This document shows positions 1 to 11,805 of a stretch of DNA of 64,000 nucleotides, piece after piece (position 1 is the stretch's first letter; every line of letters begins with the position of its first letter). Location of the stretch: assembly GCA_036897095.1 (NCBI GenBank), contig JAYMSP010000087.1:23476-87475 (forward strand), in the 5' to 3' direction. The translations under genes were made by a program, and so were the position numbers. The stretch comes from Plantago elongata. Lineage: Eukaryota; Streptophyta; Magnoliopsida; Lamiales; Plantaginaceae. Below the pieces are notes generated by a model. It made no database searches, was not told where the DNA came from, and was given only the letters and a program-made list of their open reading frames with translations.

Positions 1-170
1 TTTCTCTAGAATGGAGCTAAGTATATACATTTGTTTCAACGACAAAGACTATAACACCACTTTACCCCTAAAATCCACCTTATGGTCCTACCAGAATCAA
101 ACCTTGCACCTCCTTTCCCCTCTCAATCTCTATTCCACTGCACCACCTTATACCTTCAGATGTAGGTGAT

Positions 171-204
171 GATAACGTATGCAGTGTATCAAACATACGT
201 TATC
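171..204. repeat. Perfect 11-bp inverted repeat upstream of galactinol synthase
   Basis: The arms gataacgtatg (171-181) and catacgttatc (194-204) are exact reverse complements, separated by 12 bases. The repeat lies about 410 bases upstream of the likely TATA box. It could be a dyad binding site or a remnant of a small element. The rest of 1-580 shows nothing else I can name. Confidence 0.5.
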
Positions 205-583
205 TTTGCAAACTATATGTATACTGTCGAAACTCGAGAGTAATCCTCGTGAAATCAAATACACCTAATGTTTCTAAAAAAATGCAAAAATTAAATTACA
301 ATAGTATTAAATTTGATGAGTATGTCTTAAGAGGTGAAATCACATGAAACATATATAATTTTGTTCTCATACTCGAGAGAAATATGACTTTTATTACAAT
401 AACAAAAAGGCTGGGATATTCTCGTTCCTGATTCCAATGGTATAAATTGATTCAGTAGTAGTGTAGGGGAAAAAGAAAAGAAATACTGTATCATCTTTGA
501 AATAAAATTAACCTAATTATATATATTTCCCCAAGTTTACATTTGAATTTAATTTAGGCTACATTTCACATGAATTTCAGTCC

Positions 584-590
584 TATATAA
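584..590 (+). promoter_or_regulatory. Likely TATA box of galactinol synthase
   Basis: The string tatataa sits 135-141 bases before the start codon at 725. That spacing allows a leader of about 110 bases. No competing TATA-like site lies closer to the ATG. Transcription start is inferred, not seen. Confidence 0.6.
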
Positions 591-724
591 AGAGACCATA
601 TGATCACATTTGAAATTCAGGAACTGAGGCAAATAAGACTTGCCACCTTAATTCCCAATATATAAATTAACACTTGCCAATTTCACTTTCCAAAACACTC
701 CACTAAAGTCTAAACTAATCACAA

Positions 725-3700
725 ATGGCACCAACGGAAATACCCCATGGCGCCATCACCATGGCTACAAAAATCGCGAAAATCCATCCGTGCCACCCGA
801 ACAAGGCCTACGTAACATTCCTGGCTGGCACTGGCGACTATGTTAAAGGAGTCGTTGGTTTGGCTAAGGGTTTACGGAATGTCAAGAGCGCGTACCCTCT
901 AGTGGTCGCAATCTTGCCTGACGTACCCGAGGAACACCGGGAAATATTGAGGTCGCAAGGGTGCATCGTTAAGGAGATTGATCCAATATATCCACCGGAG
1001 AACCAGGTTGAGTTCGCCATGGCTTATTATGTCATCAATTATTCCAAGCTTCGCATATGGAATGTAAGTACTACTACTACCATCATTTAACGTACTTTTC
1101 GTACTTACGAATTTATACGTTCATGACATTTTCCAAATATGTCTTATAATTTTACTAAGCACTAGAAGTTCACCAAAGTCTAAGTAACTGATTGGGAAGC
1201 GACTAAACTAAAAATGCCCATTCAAATAGCCTGTTTTGTTTTCTACACAAAACAGACTATTTGAATGGACATTTCTCAATTCAAATCGATTTCCAATCAG
1301 TCCCTTATTGTTATACATTATTGCTGTTGTTTTACTCATTGTCGGTTCAATTGGAAAATGTCATTCAAATAGACTGTTTTGTATACAAAACAGACTATTT
1401 AAATGGATATTTTTCAATTCAAATCGATTCTCAATTAGTACCTTAAATTAAAGTTGGCTATTCATTTTCATTTGTTTGTTATACATAATTGTTTTTGTTT
1501 TATTCGTTGTCGGTTAAATGCTCAAAAGGTCAGAACAAATGGTCAATACTCAATAGTCACTTCCCAAAAGGTAGCAATTCAGTGTACATGCAAAGTGCTC
1601 AATAAATTGTTACCAAAAGTCATAACGTTGCGACCTCGTCAAAGAGGTCCACAAATGAACTTATTATGGAACTACTAAGAATATCTTTATCAGAATTATG
1701 GTATTTCCTGCCACATTTTTACCCAAAAATCCCAAACAAAACATCATCTTTTATGCATTGAGAATATTCCACTCAATTAATATAAAAAAAATAAAAATAA
1801 AACTATTGCACAGGTAAACCCGGATAAAACTTACAATTTCTTTTTGTTTCTCCTTAATCATTATAAATGTACATCCAAAATTTTACACATAATTTCACGA
1901 GAAACGGTTCCTAAATAACTTACTTATATTTTTATAAAAATCATTTATGCCATTAATTATATTGTTTATGTTATCAATGAAATCCATTTCCTTTTGTAAT
2001 ATATATGAAAAAATACATATGCATTTTGCTTAATAATATTAATGGTTATGTGAGTATCGTCAAAATAAATTATTAAGAATCCGTCTCTAAAAAACTTGCT
2101 AAAATGTTATGTATAATATATATAATTAATTTAATAAAGACATTCATGTATTTAAATGTACATAATAGGAAAAAATTAAAACAAAGTATTGTTTATATTT
2201 TCTTCGTGGGATTCTAAGGTTCTGTCACTTTCTAATAATTGGTAACACCACCAACAACTTGCGACAGACGGTCCATGTATAGTTTGATTTGTACGAGAAT
2301 TTTGTGTATGTAGAATAAGTAATCAAGAGAGGTACTGCAATAATCTAGTTCGTAAAGTTGAGACCTCAATCACTTTTATTGAGATGGATATTGCTGTTTT
2401 TTTGGCTTCCAAACACACTCTTTTTAAAACACTTCAAACTAGTGCAAATACGAATTTAGGGGGTGAATATTCCACTATGTCCTATCCGAAATGATAAAAT
2501 GTATTGCTATTGGTTCGATTTATACTTGTTTTCTCTTTACAAACCGAAGGCTCACACAAGCTCTTGCATATTCTTAATTTGGCAGGGTCAGAAAAATAAA
2601 CCTTACCCTCTAAGTCCTCAACTATAATTTTTTTGTCAAATATTACAGTTAAACTTAGGCTGAGATATGTGCGGAGCACCCTAGTCCAATAAATTAACTA
2701 ATCAGATTAAAGCCTGACCGTTAGCTTAAGTCTTTGTTAAAGACTAAAGAGTGTCGGTTTCAAAAGTATTATTAGTGTTTTGAGTAAAGTTAATAAAACA
2801 ATGAATGATATACATATTATTACCTTGTCAACTTGTATAACTAGCTAGACAAGAAACAGCAATAGTGCAGTGACATTTTTGTTCCTGTACATCAGTTGAA
2901 AGCAACTGTAATTTGGGCGGATGAAATCCAACCAAAGGCTCCTTTCATTAGTTAGGTAAGTATAATCATGATTAGAAAAGATATCATTTTTGGTGAAAAG
3001 TATGAGTGGAAAATTAAAAATAAAACTAATCTTCTGCATTATTACACTAAATGCCCTGTTTCACTCCAACCAGCAGAAGATATTATTAGTATGAGTACTA
3101 TAGATTTTTGGCGTACATGCTAAATTAAACTTGTCTGAAACATTAACAGCATCAATCATTAAGAATTATGCAAAATATGAAACTCAAACGTAGTATTGTT
3201 ATGCAGGTTGAGTTTTAACCAGGAATCGACTTGAGTCGTAAATTAAATTCCAACTTGTACGATAAGATAATTCAGTCGAGCTATGTTTTATAATCATTCA
3301 GATCGAATTGTTATGACTTTGCCTGTTTATCCAACAAGCCGATCTAAACTCAACTATGGATTGACACACTCGCTCAACTGGTTTAACAATACTACTCAGT
3401 ATTCTTGCTAAGGCACTTTGAGATATAACACACTAGTGATTTCACACAACACAAGGTTTACCATAATCTATGTTCTCTAAAATTGCAGTTTGTGGAGTAC
3501 AGCAAGATGGTATACCTTGATGCAGACATACAAGTGTATGACAACATTGACCATCTTCTGGACAGCCCAAATGGCTACTTCTATGCTGTAATGGACTGTT
3601 TTTGTGAGAAGACATGGAGCCACTCACCTCAGTACTCTATTGGCTACTGCCAGCAGTGCCCTAAGAAGATCACCTGGCCTAAGCACATGGGATCCCCTCC

Positions 3701-4462
3701 TCCCTTGTACTTCAATGCTGGAATGTTCGTTTACGAGCCGAGCAACGTCACCTACAACAACCTTCTCGAGACCTTGCGTATCACCACGCCTACACCATTT
3801 GCTGAGCAGGTATATACATGTTTGCACTGTTAACATTTAAATGATTGAAACCGCGTGTTTTATAGTTATACTTATTACAAACATAGTTGTCTCCAATTCC
3901 GAGCTCTAAATTACTTTATGTCAACGTACTATAAATCCTGGGTTTGCCCCTGAATGTGACACAGACTGAGACATGGCTTTAGTTGTAATGCCCTGAGGCC
4001 TAAACTCTTAACTGTTTTCGTATTAAAATGGAACAGGATTTCTTGAACATGTTCTTCAACCCAATCTACAAGCCGATTCCTCTAGCCTACAACCTTGTTC
4101 TGGCAATGTTATGGCGCCATCCAGAGAACGTTGAGCTTGACCAAGTCAAAGTTGTTCACTACTGCGCTGCTGTAAGTTCATTCACACTTGCTCAAAAAAT
4201 ATTCTCAATAAATTGTGACATATCATTAATCATTTTTGTCGGAAATCAGGGTTCGAAACCATGGAGGTACACTGGTCAGGAAGCTAACATGCAAAGAGAA
4301 GACATCAAAATGCTTGTGAAGAAATGGTGGGATGTTTATGATGACGCATCGCTTGATTATAAGCCGGAGGTAATAGGGGATGAACCGTTCGCTAAGGCAT
4401 TGATATTGGCTTCTCTGCCTGAGGCTGCTGTTGCATATGTTCCTGCCCCTTCTGCAGCTTGA
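725..4462 (+). CDS. GolS: Galactinol synthase (GT8 family), 4 exons
   Basis: The enzyme transfers galactose from UDP-galactose to myo-inositol, making galactinol. This is the committed step of raffinose-family oligosaccharide synthesis, thought to be cytosolic. Exons are 725-1063, 3489-3809, 4037-4171 and 4250-4462. All junctions are GT-AG and phase 0, giving 335 residues, the normal family length. Visible hallmarks: a GT8 N-terminus (AYVTFLAGTGDYVKGVVGL), the Mn2+-binding DxD motif as YLDADIQ (residues 122-128; D124, D126), NAGMFVYEPS, YCAAGSKPW, and the diagnostic hydrophobic pentapeptide APSAA at the C-terminus. The ATG at 725 follows a TATA box and opens the conserved N-terminal block; an in-frame ATG 13 codons in is an alternative. 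Intron 1 is long (about 2.4 kb) and carries a palindromic tandem repeat. GolS genes are often stress-induced, but I cannot read this from the promoter. The specific paralogue is unknown. Confidence 0.96.
1219..1525. repeat. Two tandem units, each opening with a palindrome, in GolS intron 1
   Basis: Two related units of about 143 and 160 bases lie head to tail (1219-1361 and 1362 to about 1525). Each starts with an inverted repeat: 1219-1267 with a short loop, and 1362-1405, where 20 of 22 bases pair around gta/tac. After the palindrome both continue with ttcaattcaaatcgatt, then a shared tail ending near gtcggtt. It looks like a duplicated hairpin-bearing element within the intron. Confidence 0.7.
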
Positions 4463-4990
4463 AATGAGTCATGAAGCAAAGCATTGATCTACTATCCTAT
4501 CTGTAGAATATTTGTGGTTTAAGTTTCAGTTTGGTTTGTTGTGATTTCTTCACTTTATGTCATTTGATCTGATGTATATATCTGCAGTGGTTGCATTTGA
4601 ACTACATTTGTTTGAGTGAGATATTTTGATTTTACTTATTAAACTTCTCTTTATTTTTATTGTAAGCGCATTCAATTGAAGTATTTTATGGGTTTAAACT
4701 ACCTAAAATGAACAAAATGTATTCCAATGGGATTTTGTGTCTACTAATTAATGACTAAGAAGCCAATTTCTTACCAAAAATTGAATGACTTACCATTAAA
4801 AGCTTTTCCAAATGGCAAAACGAGCCAAAAATGATGAAACAATGGTCCTTAGTAAAAGCCCAAATGACAGAGCGAGCCATCAAATATGGCTAATTCGAGG
4901 CTTGTTAATGTGGCCCAAAAAGTCTTCGTCATCCTTAATTAGGGGGGGTTAAATGCAAAATACCTAATTATTATAAAAATTATTCTAAAT

Positions 4991-5625
4991 GTGCACAAAA
5001 CCTCCACGTATTAATAAATTAGTACCAAATCTCCTCAAGTTATTAAAAACTGTGTCCGAAACCCCACTGAGTTATTAAAATATGTGCGTTAAAATTCATT
5101 GATCTTTTTTTTTCCTGTTGCTCGTGTTAGGTGCGACAATGGATGTTCTTTTAATTTTTCTTACTCGAAATTATCTTTTGACTTCACTTTTCTCCGTGTA
5201 CATGACTAATAATAAATTGGTATATTTTGTTTAGATGGAGTGTCAATTTTAATTAGTGTTATTTATGATTATTATTTATATTTTAATAGTTCAGATTTAA
5301 GCATTCTAATGTTTTCAAAATTTTAGACTATCGAGTCAAACTGCACGCCATAGAAATTCATTATATATATTTAGTATTTATGTAAAAGGGTATTGCAATG
5401 ACTTTATAAGAATTTCATAAGATATTTTACATATTTTTAATAATTATGATAATTTTATTTACTTTTTGCATTGATTTGAGATATCAAAAATAAAAATTTA
5501 TAGTCGCATCTAATGAGTTTGTATCTCACACTTTATAAAATGAAGGATGGGGTGTTTCGTGCACATTTTTTAATAACTCAAGAGGAATTGGTACTAATTC
5601 GTTAACTCATGGGAGTTTTGTGCAC
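4991..5625. mobile_element. Non-autonomous DNA element with roughly 70-110 bp terminal inverted repeats
   Basis: The stretch 4991-5062 matches the reverse complement of 5554-5625 at most positions, starting gtgcacaaaac on both sides. Weaker pairing continues inward for about 35 bases. The interior is AT-rich with no coding capacity. Long TIRs suggest a Mutator-like or other MITE. I could not find a clear target-site duplication. The right end abuts a SINE. Confidence 0.65.
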
Positions 5626-5645
5626 ACTTTATTAATTCGTCAAAG

Positions 5646-5834
5646 CGTTTGTAGTCGAGTGGTAAGCTGAGACACCCAGTAACCATGATGTCACGGGTTC
5701 GATTCCCCAAAATGGGTGATTATATTCTCTAAATAGAGATTGATGGTGATTTGCATCTAGAATCGATTGATAAATTCGTCTTGTTCAACAATTGTAATTG
5801 TAATGCTATATTTCATGTTAATTAATAAAAAAAG
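5646..5834 (+). mobile_element. tRNA-derived SINE
   Basis: A pol III A box (tagtcgagtggtaagctg, from about 5653) and B box (gggttcgattcc, around 5695) are spaced as in a tRNA gene. No cloverleaf is completed. About 120 bases of unrelated sequence follow, ending in an A-rich tail (ataaaaaaag). This is the structure of a plant SINE. I see no clean target-site duplication. It directly follows the right inverted repeat of the element at 4991-5625. Confidence 0.7.
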
Positions 5835-6060
5835 AATAGTATCGTCGCATTGTACTAACAATATTACATCCATATTAATCATTAGATCAAATCTAGATTC
5901 AATCTCATCCGTTGAATAATTATTAATGCGATGAGGTATCGTACTGTCGCATAATAACGTAGTGCGACGTCGTAATATAATAAAATATACATCTTTTTTA
6001 TTAAATATTGTTTAAGTATTTTAAATCAATTATTTAAATTAATAATTAAAATGATTTTCT

Positions 6061-6250
6061 AGCCTCCTCCACTTACCGGTATCCGGCGACCACCCTCCTC
6101 CACTGATCGGAATTCGGCGACCACCTCAGGCACACCGAATTCCGGCGACCACCTCAAATCCTCAAGCACACCGGAATCCAGCAACCACTCCAAGCACACT
6201 GGAATCTCGCAACCATCTCAAGCACCACCGAAATTCAACAATCACCGAAA
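6061..6250. repeat. Degenerate minisatellite, roughly 30-bp unit
   Basis: A GC-richer block repeats variants of cggaattcggcgaccacctc five to six times, with increasing divergence to the right (ccagcaaccactcc, ctcgcaaccatctc). It is sharply bounded by AT-rich DNA. No open frame of note. The remaining intergenic DNA at 4463-4990, 5835-6060 and 6251-7526 shows nothing I can identify. Confidence 0.6.
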
Positions 6251-7526
6251 TAGACATCTACTATAAGATATATATTGACGAGTTTAGATGACCATGACCG
6301 AATCTGCAAAATAGTAAAATAGTTGAATTTTTTTGTGAAATTAACTGTTTCTTTTTGAAAAAAAACCTTTGTAAAATGAAAAGAAAGGATCAATATCGAA
6401 TAGGAGTAGAATTTTGACGACACGTTTGATGAAGTAATGGTTTTCTAGAAGAACGATGCAAAAAATATCTTCCTGTGTGAATTGAAGCAAGGAAATGTAT
6501 TTTCGCTTTCGTACGTGTTTTATCATCTTACGCGACACCTAATTCTTTTTAAATGTATATGCTTTTGACTTTCGTGGATTGCTAAACAAATTCTCAGATT
6601 CCAGTATTACGACTTTGAGTAAACTAAGATAATTAATTGCTACTTATTAGTTATTATAATACCACCTTCAACTTGTCATTATCAAAACTCAGTAGTCTGA
6701 GTTTCAATTGAGTCTATCTTGTTGTCGTATAATTTAAATTTAATTATTAAATTTGCATCTAATAACATGAATAACAAATACACATATTTCTTCAGTTGAG
6801 GTTCCCTATCAATTTTAGTAGAAGAGAGGCAATGACGTAATCAATTTTGCTATGATCATAATTGATAAAAGCCCCGAACAATCTCTCGTATAGGTCGACC
6901 TCTACACCCTCATCCGTATTCAGATGTGATGAATTGCGTATTCTCTCTGTAAATTTGAAAAGAACAGTTTCAATGTATTTATATGCAACGGAGATGTTAT
7001 AGCACATGATACGATATGTTCATTAACTTCAACATTTTATTGATATGCTTAAACAATGCATTTGCGAACTGACAACTTATTTGAATTTCCAGCATGAAGC
7101 TTCACCTCATTTTGAAATTGAAGCTTCCTTTCAAGAATCAAATGGATGCATAAAGCTGTGCATTATTCTCACAAAATTCCAGAAATGAACAACTACAAAC
7201 TGCATGATTTCAAAAAAGGTAGGGAGTATTCTAATGTACAAAGTAGAATCATACAACTAAGGCATAAACCAAAAGCTTATATCCAAATCTCCAATAGAGC
7301 AACAAAACAATGTCTATACAATTATTTTTATAATAACAAGTAACAACTCTGATTGAGAGAGATAAAAACTTTTTTTGATTCATCATGTTTCCCTTTTTAA
7401 CATAATTGTTGAACAAGAAAGCTAGCTTGCTCCTACTCTAGAGAAAACTTAAAAAGAACCATTAAACATATTCTTTTGTACACTTAATTACCAATAAACT
7501 AATTAAAGAATAATTCCATTTCCACC

Positions 7527-8345
7527 TCAATAGGGATGCACATTTTTAGTCAATCCACCATTCATATTAGTGAAAAAGCCCATCAACTCCGGTCGGTACG
7601 GCAAATACGACCGGCGCCGGTCCGCCTTCGCCTTGCTCTTCAAGTACACTTCGTGCGGCGACAAAACCGGTTTCTTAACCTTCTTACTCGTTTTCTTCGC
7701 CTTAACAGTCGACACCTCCACTCTCTGTGGCGCCGCCTTCACCTCGGGCTGAGGCGCGTGGGGCGCGTCGTTGAGGAAAACGAACGTGTCCCTACCATCA
7801 CTATTACTCCGGCCCATCAACTCCTTAAACCGCCAGATCTTAGAAAACCCGGTCGAGTTGCTCTTCTTGCAAGCAGCCGACACTTCAACCGCTTTCCGGT
7901 CCGACCACTCGCAACACGGCCCGTTTATGTCGTCATTTCCACACCCGGATGACGTCATCCCTTGCTCGATTTCGACAAACACGTTTCTGACCGGTGGATT
8001 GATCGGCAAATCTTCTTCTCCCGTGAAATCTCGGCTAAAGAAGGGGAAAATTGGCTTGATCTGCCCGTTAACAAACGCATCTTCAGCTGCTATTAGCGAC
8101 GAATTTGAATCTCCACACATAAACGAAAATTCACCTTCTTCTTGTTCTTCATCATCACTGTCGGTCAAATCTTCAATTTCTTCCTTGTCTAGATCAGTGA
8201 GCTCAGACCCAGTTCCAAGATTCAATTTTTCGGACAATTCCTCGCTTAATTCGGCATCAGTGAGCTCAAGATTCAATTTTTGGGACAATTCTTGGCTCAA
8301 TTCGGCTTCTAAAGCAGTAACTCGATCTTCAACATTCATCTCCAT
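7527..8345 (-). CDS. DUF1645 family protein, single exon
   Basis: A 272-residue protein of the plant-specific DUF1645 family, whose members are linked to stress tolerance and grain traits; the biochemical role is unknown. It is recognised by the family blocks IWRFKELMGRSNSDGRD (about residue 170), FVFL, SPHEVYLKSKAKADRRRS and YLPYRPELMGFF...NVHPY at the C-terminus. The N-terminal third is acidic and contains a local duplication of the ELSQKLNL/ELSEKLNL plus ELTD unit (about residues 15-50), visible at DNA level near 8215-8305. The middle has a basic Lys-rich stretch (KAKKTSKKVKKP) that could act as a nuclear signal. The start at 8345 lies about 100 bases after a likely TSS. A second Met two codons in is possible. 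No introns. Confidence 0.9.
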   Translation of the reverse strand: MEMNVEDRVTALEAELSQELSQKLNLELTDAELSEELSEKLNLGTGSELTDLDKEEIEDLTDSDDEEQEEGEFSFMCGDSNSSLIAAEDAFVNGQIKPIFPFFSRDFTGEEDLPINPPVRNVFVEIEQGMTSSGCGNDDINGPCCEWSDRKAVEVSAACKKSNSTGFSKIWRFKELMGRSNSDGRDTFVFLNDAPHAPQPEVKAAPQRVEVSTVKAKKTSKKVKKPVLSPHEVYLKSKAKADRRRSYLPYRPELMGFFTNMNGGLTKNVHPY

Positions 8346-8479
8346 ATCTGAAATTTGTGTACTTTTTTTTTAATTTGACACTAGATTTTGGTGAGGATTC
8401 GGGAATTGGTTGATTCTGGTGAGGAGAAGAGATTTAATAGATGAGAGGAAGAGTGATGAATTGAAAGTAGGAAAGGGAA

Positions 8480-8487
8480 TTATATAT
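8480..8487 (-). promoter_or_regulatory. Likely TATA box of the DUF1645 gene
   Basis: Read on the minus strand the site is atatataa. It sits about 135 bases upstream of the start codon at 8345, followed by a pyrimidine-rich leader (ctcttcctctc). Position and context fit a core promoter. Confidence 0.5.
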
Positions 8488-8599
8488 GGGTTAGGTGGTT
8501 GGTCCAAGGTAAGAAATGTTTGGTTCTGTTCTTTCTCTTCACATTCCCTTGTAATATCATTCATTACTCAACAAGTTGTCTTTTTTGAACCTACAAACT

Positions 8600-9774
8600 G
8601 TTAAACAATTTACTTCATCGCTACTTGTCAGCATGTGCTTAATTGTGTGTCTTACTTAATTGTATCCACTATACTCCAAGTTTTGTCTAATTGTACATCA
8701 CCCCTCTCACTGAGAATCTATAGAGAAATGAAATGATGTACTACACTTTTGTGGTGTAAATTGTAATGTAACAATTCAAATGTCAATGCCGCAAATATTT
8801 ATCTGGGCGGGATTACTTGGAATTGCATACTGTAAATAACGGATGGTTGGCCATGATACTTTACCAGATTGATTAACAAGTTTGATAAGGATGTAGAACT
8901 GTTAGTTATTACTATTTCACAATCAATACTGATTTATTACGAGAATGTTATTGTATCTGTAAGTATACCAACTCTCGACGTCTCACATGATATATGACGA
9001 ATATAGGATGACGACTTAAGCATGGAGTAGATAGAATCATAACAATAATATTTATGTGACTCAATCCATGTTGCTAGATCGAAAGAGCCATACACAATGT
9101 ACAAGCGGATAAGTCGTGACAGATGCACAAAGAAAACACACAATGCGACACGATTAAAAAAGTAAATAAGGATTATCAACTCCTCAACTTCACTGTAGCA
9201 GAGAACTCCATACTAAAGAGCTAGAGTTCTCTTCTTATGGACAATTTCTTTTATACCTAATCAATAATTTAGTTGAAATGTTTAAAGTTAAAAATCAATA
9301 TTTCAACTTTGTGAGATGTATGTATGTATAATTTTGAGATAGTGGATATAAATTGAATTTTTTAAATCCGAAAGGAGAGACGTGTAAATATGCACTCTAG
9401 GGGAAAGTATGGCAATTATACAACAAAATCGCCTTTAAAGACTTTGGAAGAAAGTTGATAGGAAATGAGGAGGCATAAGAAGACGAAAAGATGATTGCGC
9501 GTTCACGTTTTGTTGCCAATTTCCGTAATTGAATTAATATCTTTTAAATTTATTACTCTACTCAACTTTTGTGTGGGCTGCACTCTGCAAACGAGTAATT
9601 GCAACGAAGCTTCTCTTTTTCTTTTTTCCTTGCGCCGAATGACATACATACATTTATTCTAGAACCATATCCCTTTGTTGACCCTTTTATTTTTCTTCTT
9701 CTGTTTTATTCTACGTCCATCTAGAGAGAATGGGCGTGACTTTTATAAATATTCCAAATTTGGAAAGAGTTTAA
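8600..9774. other. Intergenic DNA without recognised features
   Basis: AT-rich sequence between the DUF1645 promoter and the MITE at 9775. I see no long open frame, RNA gene or clear repeat. Confidence 0.5.
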
Positions 9775-9933
9775 GGTGCGGTTTGGAAAATCATTTAAAT
9801 CGATCTATTTGGCTCGATGAACAGTGATTTGACCTAAAATATACTTTAAATATTCCCATTACAATTCCATTACAAACACAATTTCACCAAAATTCATCCA
9901 AATACCCATTCAAATTCTATACCAATTAGCCTC
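9775..9933 (+). mobile_element. Tourist-like MITE, copy A
   Basis: A 159-bp element flanked by TAA on both sides (9772-9774 and 9934-9936). It is nearly collinear with 38546-38705 and with the reverse complement of 18716-18878, sharing blocks such as atttggctcgatgaaca and acacaatttcaccaaaattcat. The TIRs are degenerate (ggtgcggtttgg / ccaattagcctc). A TAA duplication with G-rich TIRs is typical of PIF/Harbinger (Tourist) MITEs. Confidence 0.75.
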
Positions 9934-10759
9934 TAAAATCATTTAAAATGCAATTAGTATCAATGAGATATAAAAAAAGAATTCATAAACCAATGCATAT
10001 GAATTAAGCGTGTTTGTTATGATATATGGGTAGACTCTTCCAAAATATGTACGAGTGGAAACAAAATATAAATAAGTTAGTATGTGGTATGCTGGTTACT
10101 GTATCATTCAAAAATTAACACGTTATATACGTTTCAAATTTTCAAGTCAAGTCCATATAATTTAAAGTCACCGAGAATGCTCACACCAACAAGATGCACC
10201 TTTCTTTTTGGAAATTCAGTCTTCCGATTCGTCACGAGTGAGATTAAATTGCGCGGAAAAAGACTTGTATTGATACAGTGGAGTCAACATATCATTCTGT
10301 AGAGTTGCCTATGAGTAACTACACCGGCTCATTAGTGGTATGGGACTATGGGTCGTTATAAATAGAGCAAATTGCACGGGAATTTTTTTTATTTGTATAA
10401 TAGAATAATCATATAATGTGAGAAGTTGTTTATGAGTAACCATGTCGGTCCGAGATCAACGTTCAATTTATTAGTGAACGGTGGTCTATTCCCAGCTCAA
10501 ACTTAAAGGTATCGGAGGCCATTTGACAATTACGCCTGGGCCAAAAAATTTAGGTCAGCCTATTTATCTTGTAGATGGCATATCATTTTAAATATTGTTA
10601 TGGATATCAAAATCTTAAACAAATTATGATTATTCTCAATATAGCAAGCTATTATATTTATGTGGTTTGAATTTTCCTACAAATTAAATTTTTTTGAGTA
10701 TTTAAAAAGATTTATTTATTTCTCCATCAATTGAAAATCTAATAAATTAAGAATTTACC

Positions 10760-10875
10760 GGAGTGTTTGTTTCTTTTTTATTTGACTTTCATTTTACTTC
10801 ATTACGACTTAGATACTGTTCATTTATTTAAAATTCAATTCAAATGTTACTTCTGAGTGTTGAAACAAACACTCC
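10760..10875. mobile_element. Short MITE with perfect 14-bp TIRs
   Basis: The ends ggagtgtttgtttc (10760-10773) and gaaacaaacactcc (10862-10875) are exact inverted repeats around an AT-rich 88-bp core. No convincing target-site duplication. The TIR resembles the ends of the element at 44644-44924. Surrounding DNA (9934-11805) otherwise shows nothing recognisable. Confidence 0.6.
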
Positions 10876-11805
10876 ATACCTCTTTGTTATCAACAAAGCA
10901 GAAACGATTGCTGTCCTGTATCAATGAGCTCTTCTGGGAATTATGGAGATTTCACCTACACAATATACTCGCTTTTGCCAAGAATGTTGCTCCTTTCAAT
11001 GATATCACTTTCCAATGCTGGATCTAGATATACATTGACAGAGGAACCTTAGTTGTAAGGAAATTTACGTTCCAGTTGATTAGAGATTTGGGTTCTGTTA
11101 TAGTCATTTTAAAATTCGATATACATTATATATTTATATTATCCATTTAGATCACAATCAATAATAAATTAATAGATTAAAAGGAGAATAGATTAATAAT
11201 AAATTAACAAATTAAACGAAGACTCTATTCAGATAACTAGTACTCCATTTCGGAGATAATTACACTACCGTCGGGGCTCGAATCCAACGCTTCATGCTTG
11301 CAATTCTTACTTCCTTACTACTCGACCACCTTATGATTCCCTTTTGTTCTCGTCACTTGAATACAATAGAATTGAACGAAACTGAATTTATTTACAATAT
11401 AAATAGCAACTAAAATCACAAACCACAAAGGTGCATTAGAAACCATTTGCCCAAATGATTTCACATACACAACAAACTGAAAAAATTTAAGGCTAAATCG
11501 ATTAGGAAAACTCACATATGCAAAATCTTCCTCCAATAACTTGAGATAATCAACAAATCCAATACAAAACGAAGAATAAAAATCATACATTACATGGTTG
11601 TATTTTAGTCACAATATAGACATAGAAGCAATAAAAAATCACATTGCAAGTTACAACACCAGGTGGTTGTTTCAGTTCACAGTAAAGACACCCTAGAAAT
11701 CGAATTTGAAAGGAAAATGCAGTCAAGAGGCTTCCAGTTAATGAATTCGCAACGCAATTGAACAATGAAACACGAAATTAGTGAGTAGTGAGTGATTTCG
11801 TTACC

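Noticed and set aside
5646-5720. Possible tRNA gene (A and B boxes)
   Set aside because: No acceptor stem or complete cloverleaf pairs. The boxes are followed by about 120 unrelated bases and an A-rich tail, so it is a SINE.
7536-8373. Long plus-strand frames opposite the DUF1645 gene
   Set aside because: Antisense shadows: the minus-strand frame carries the conserved family blocks, and these do not.
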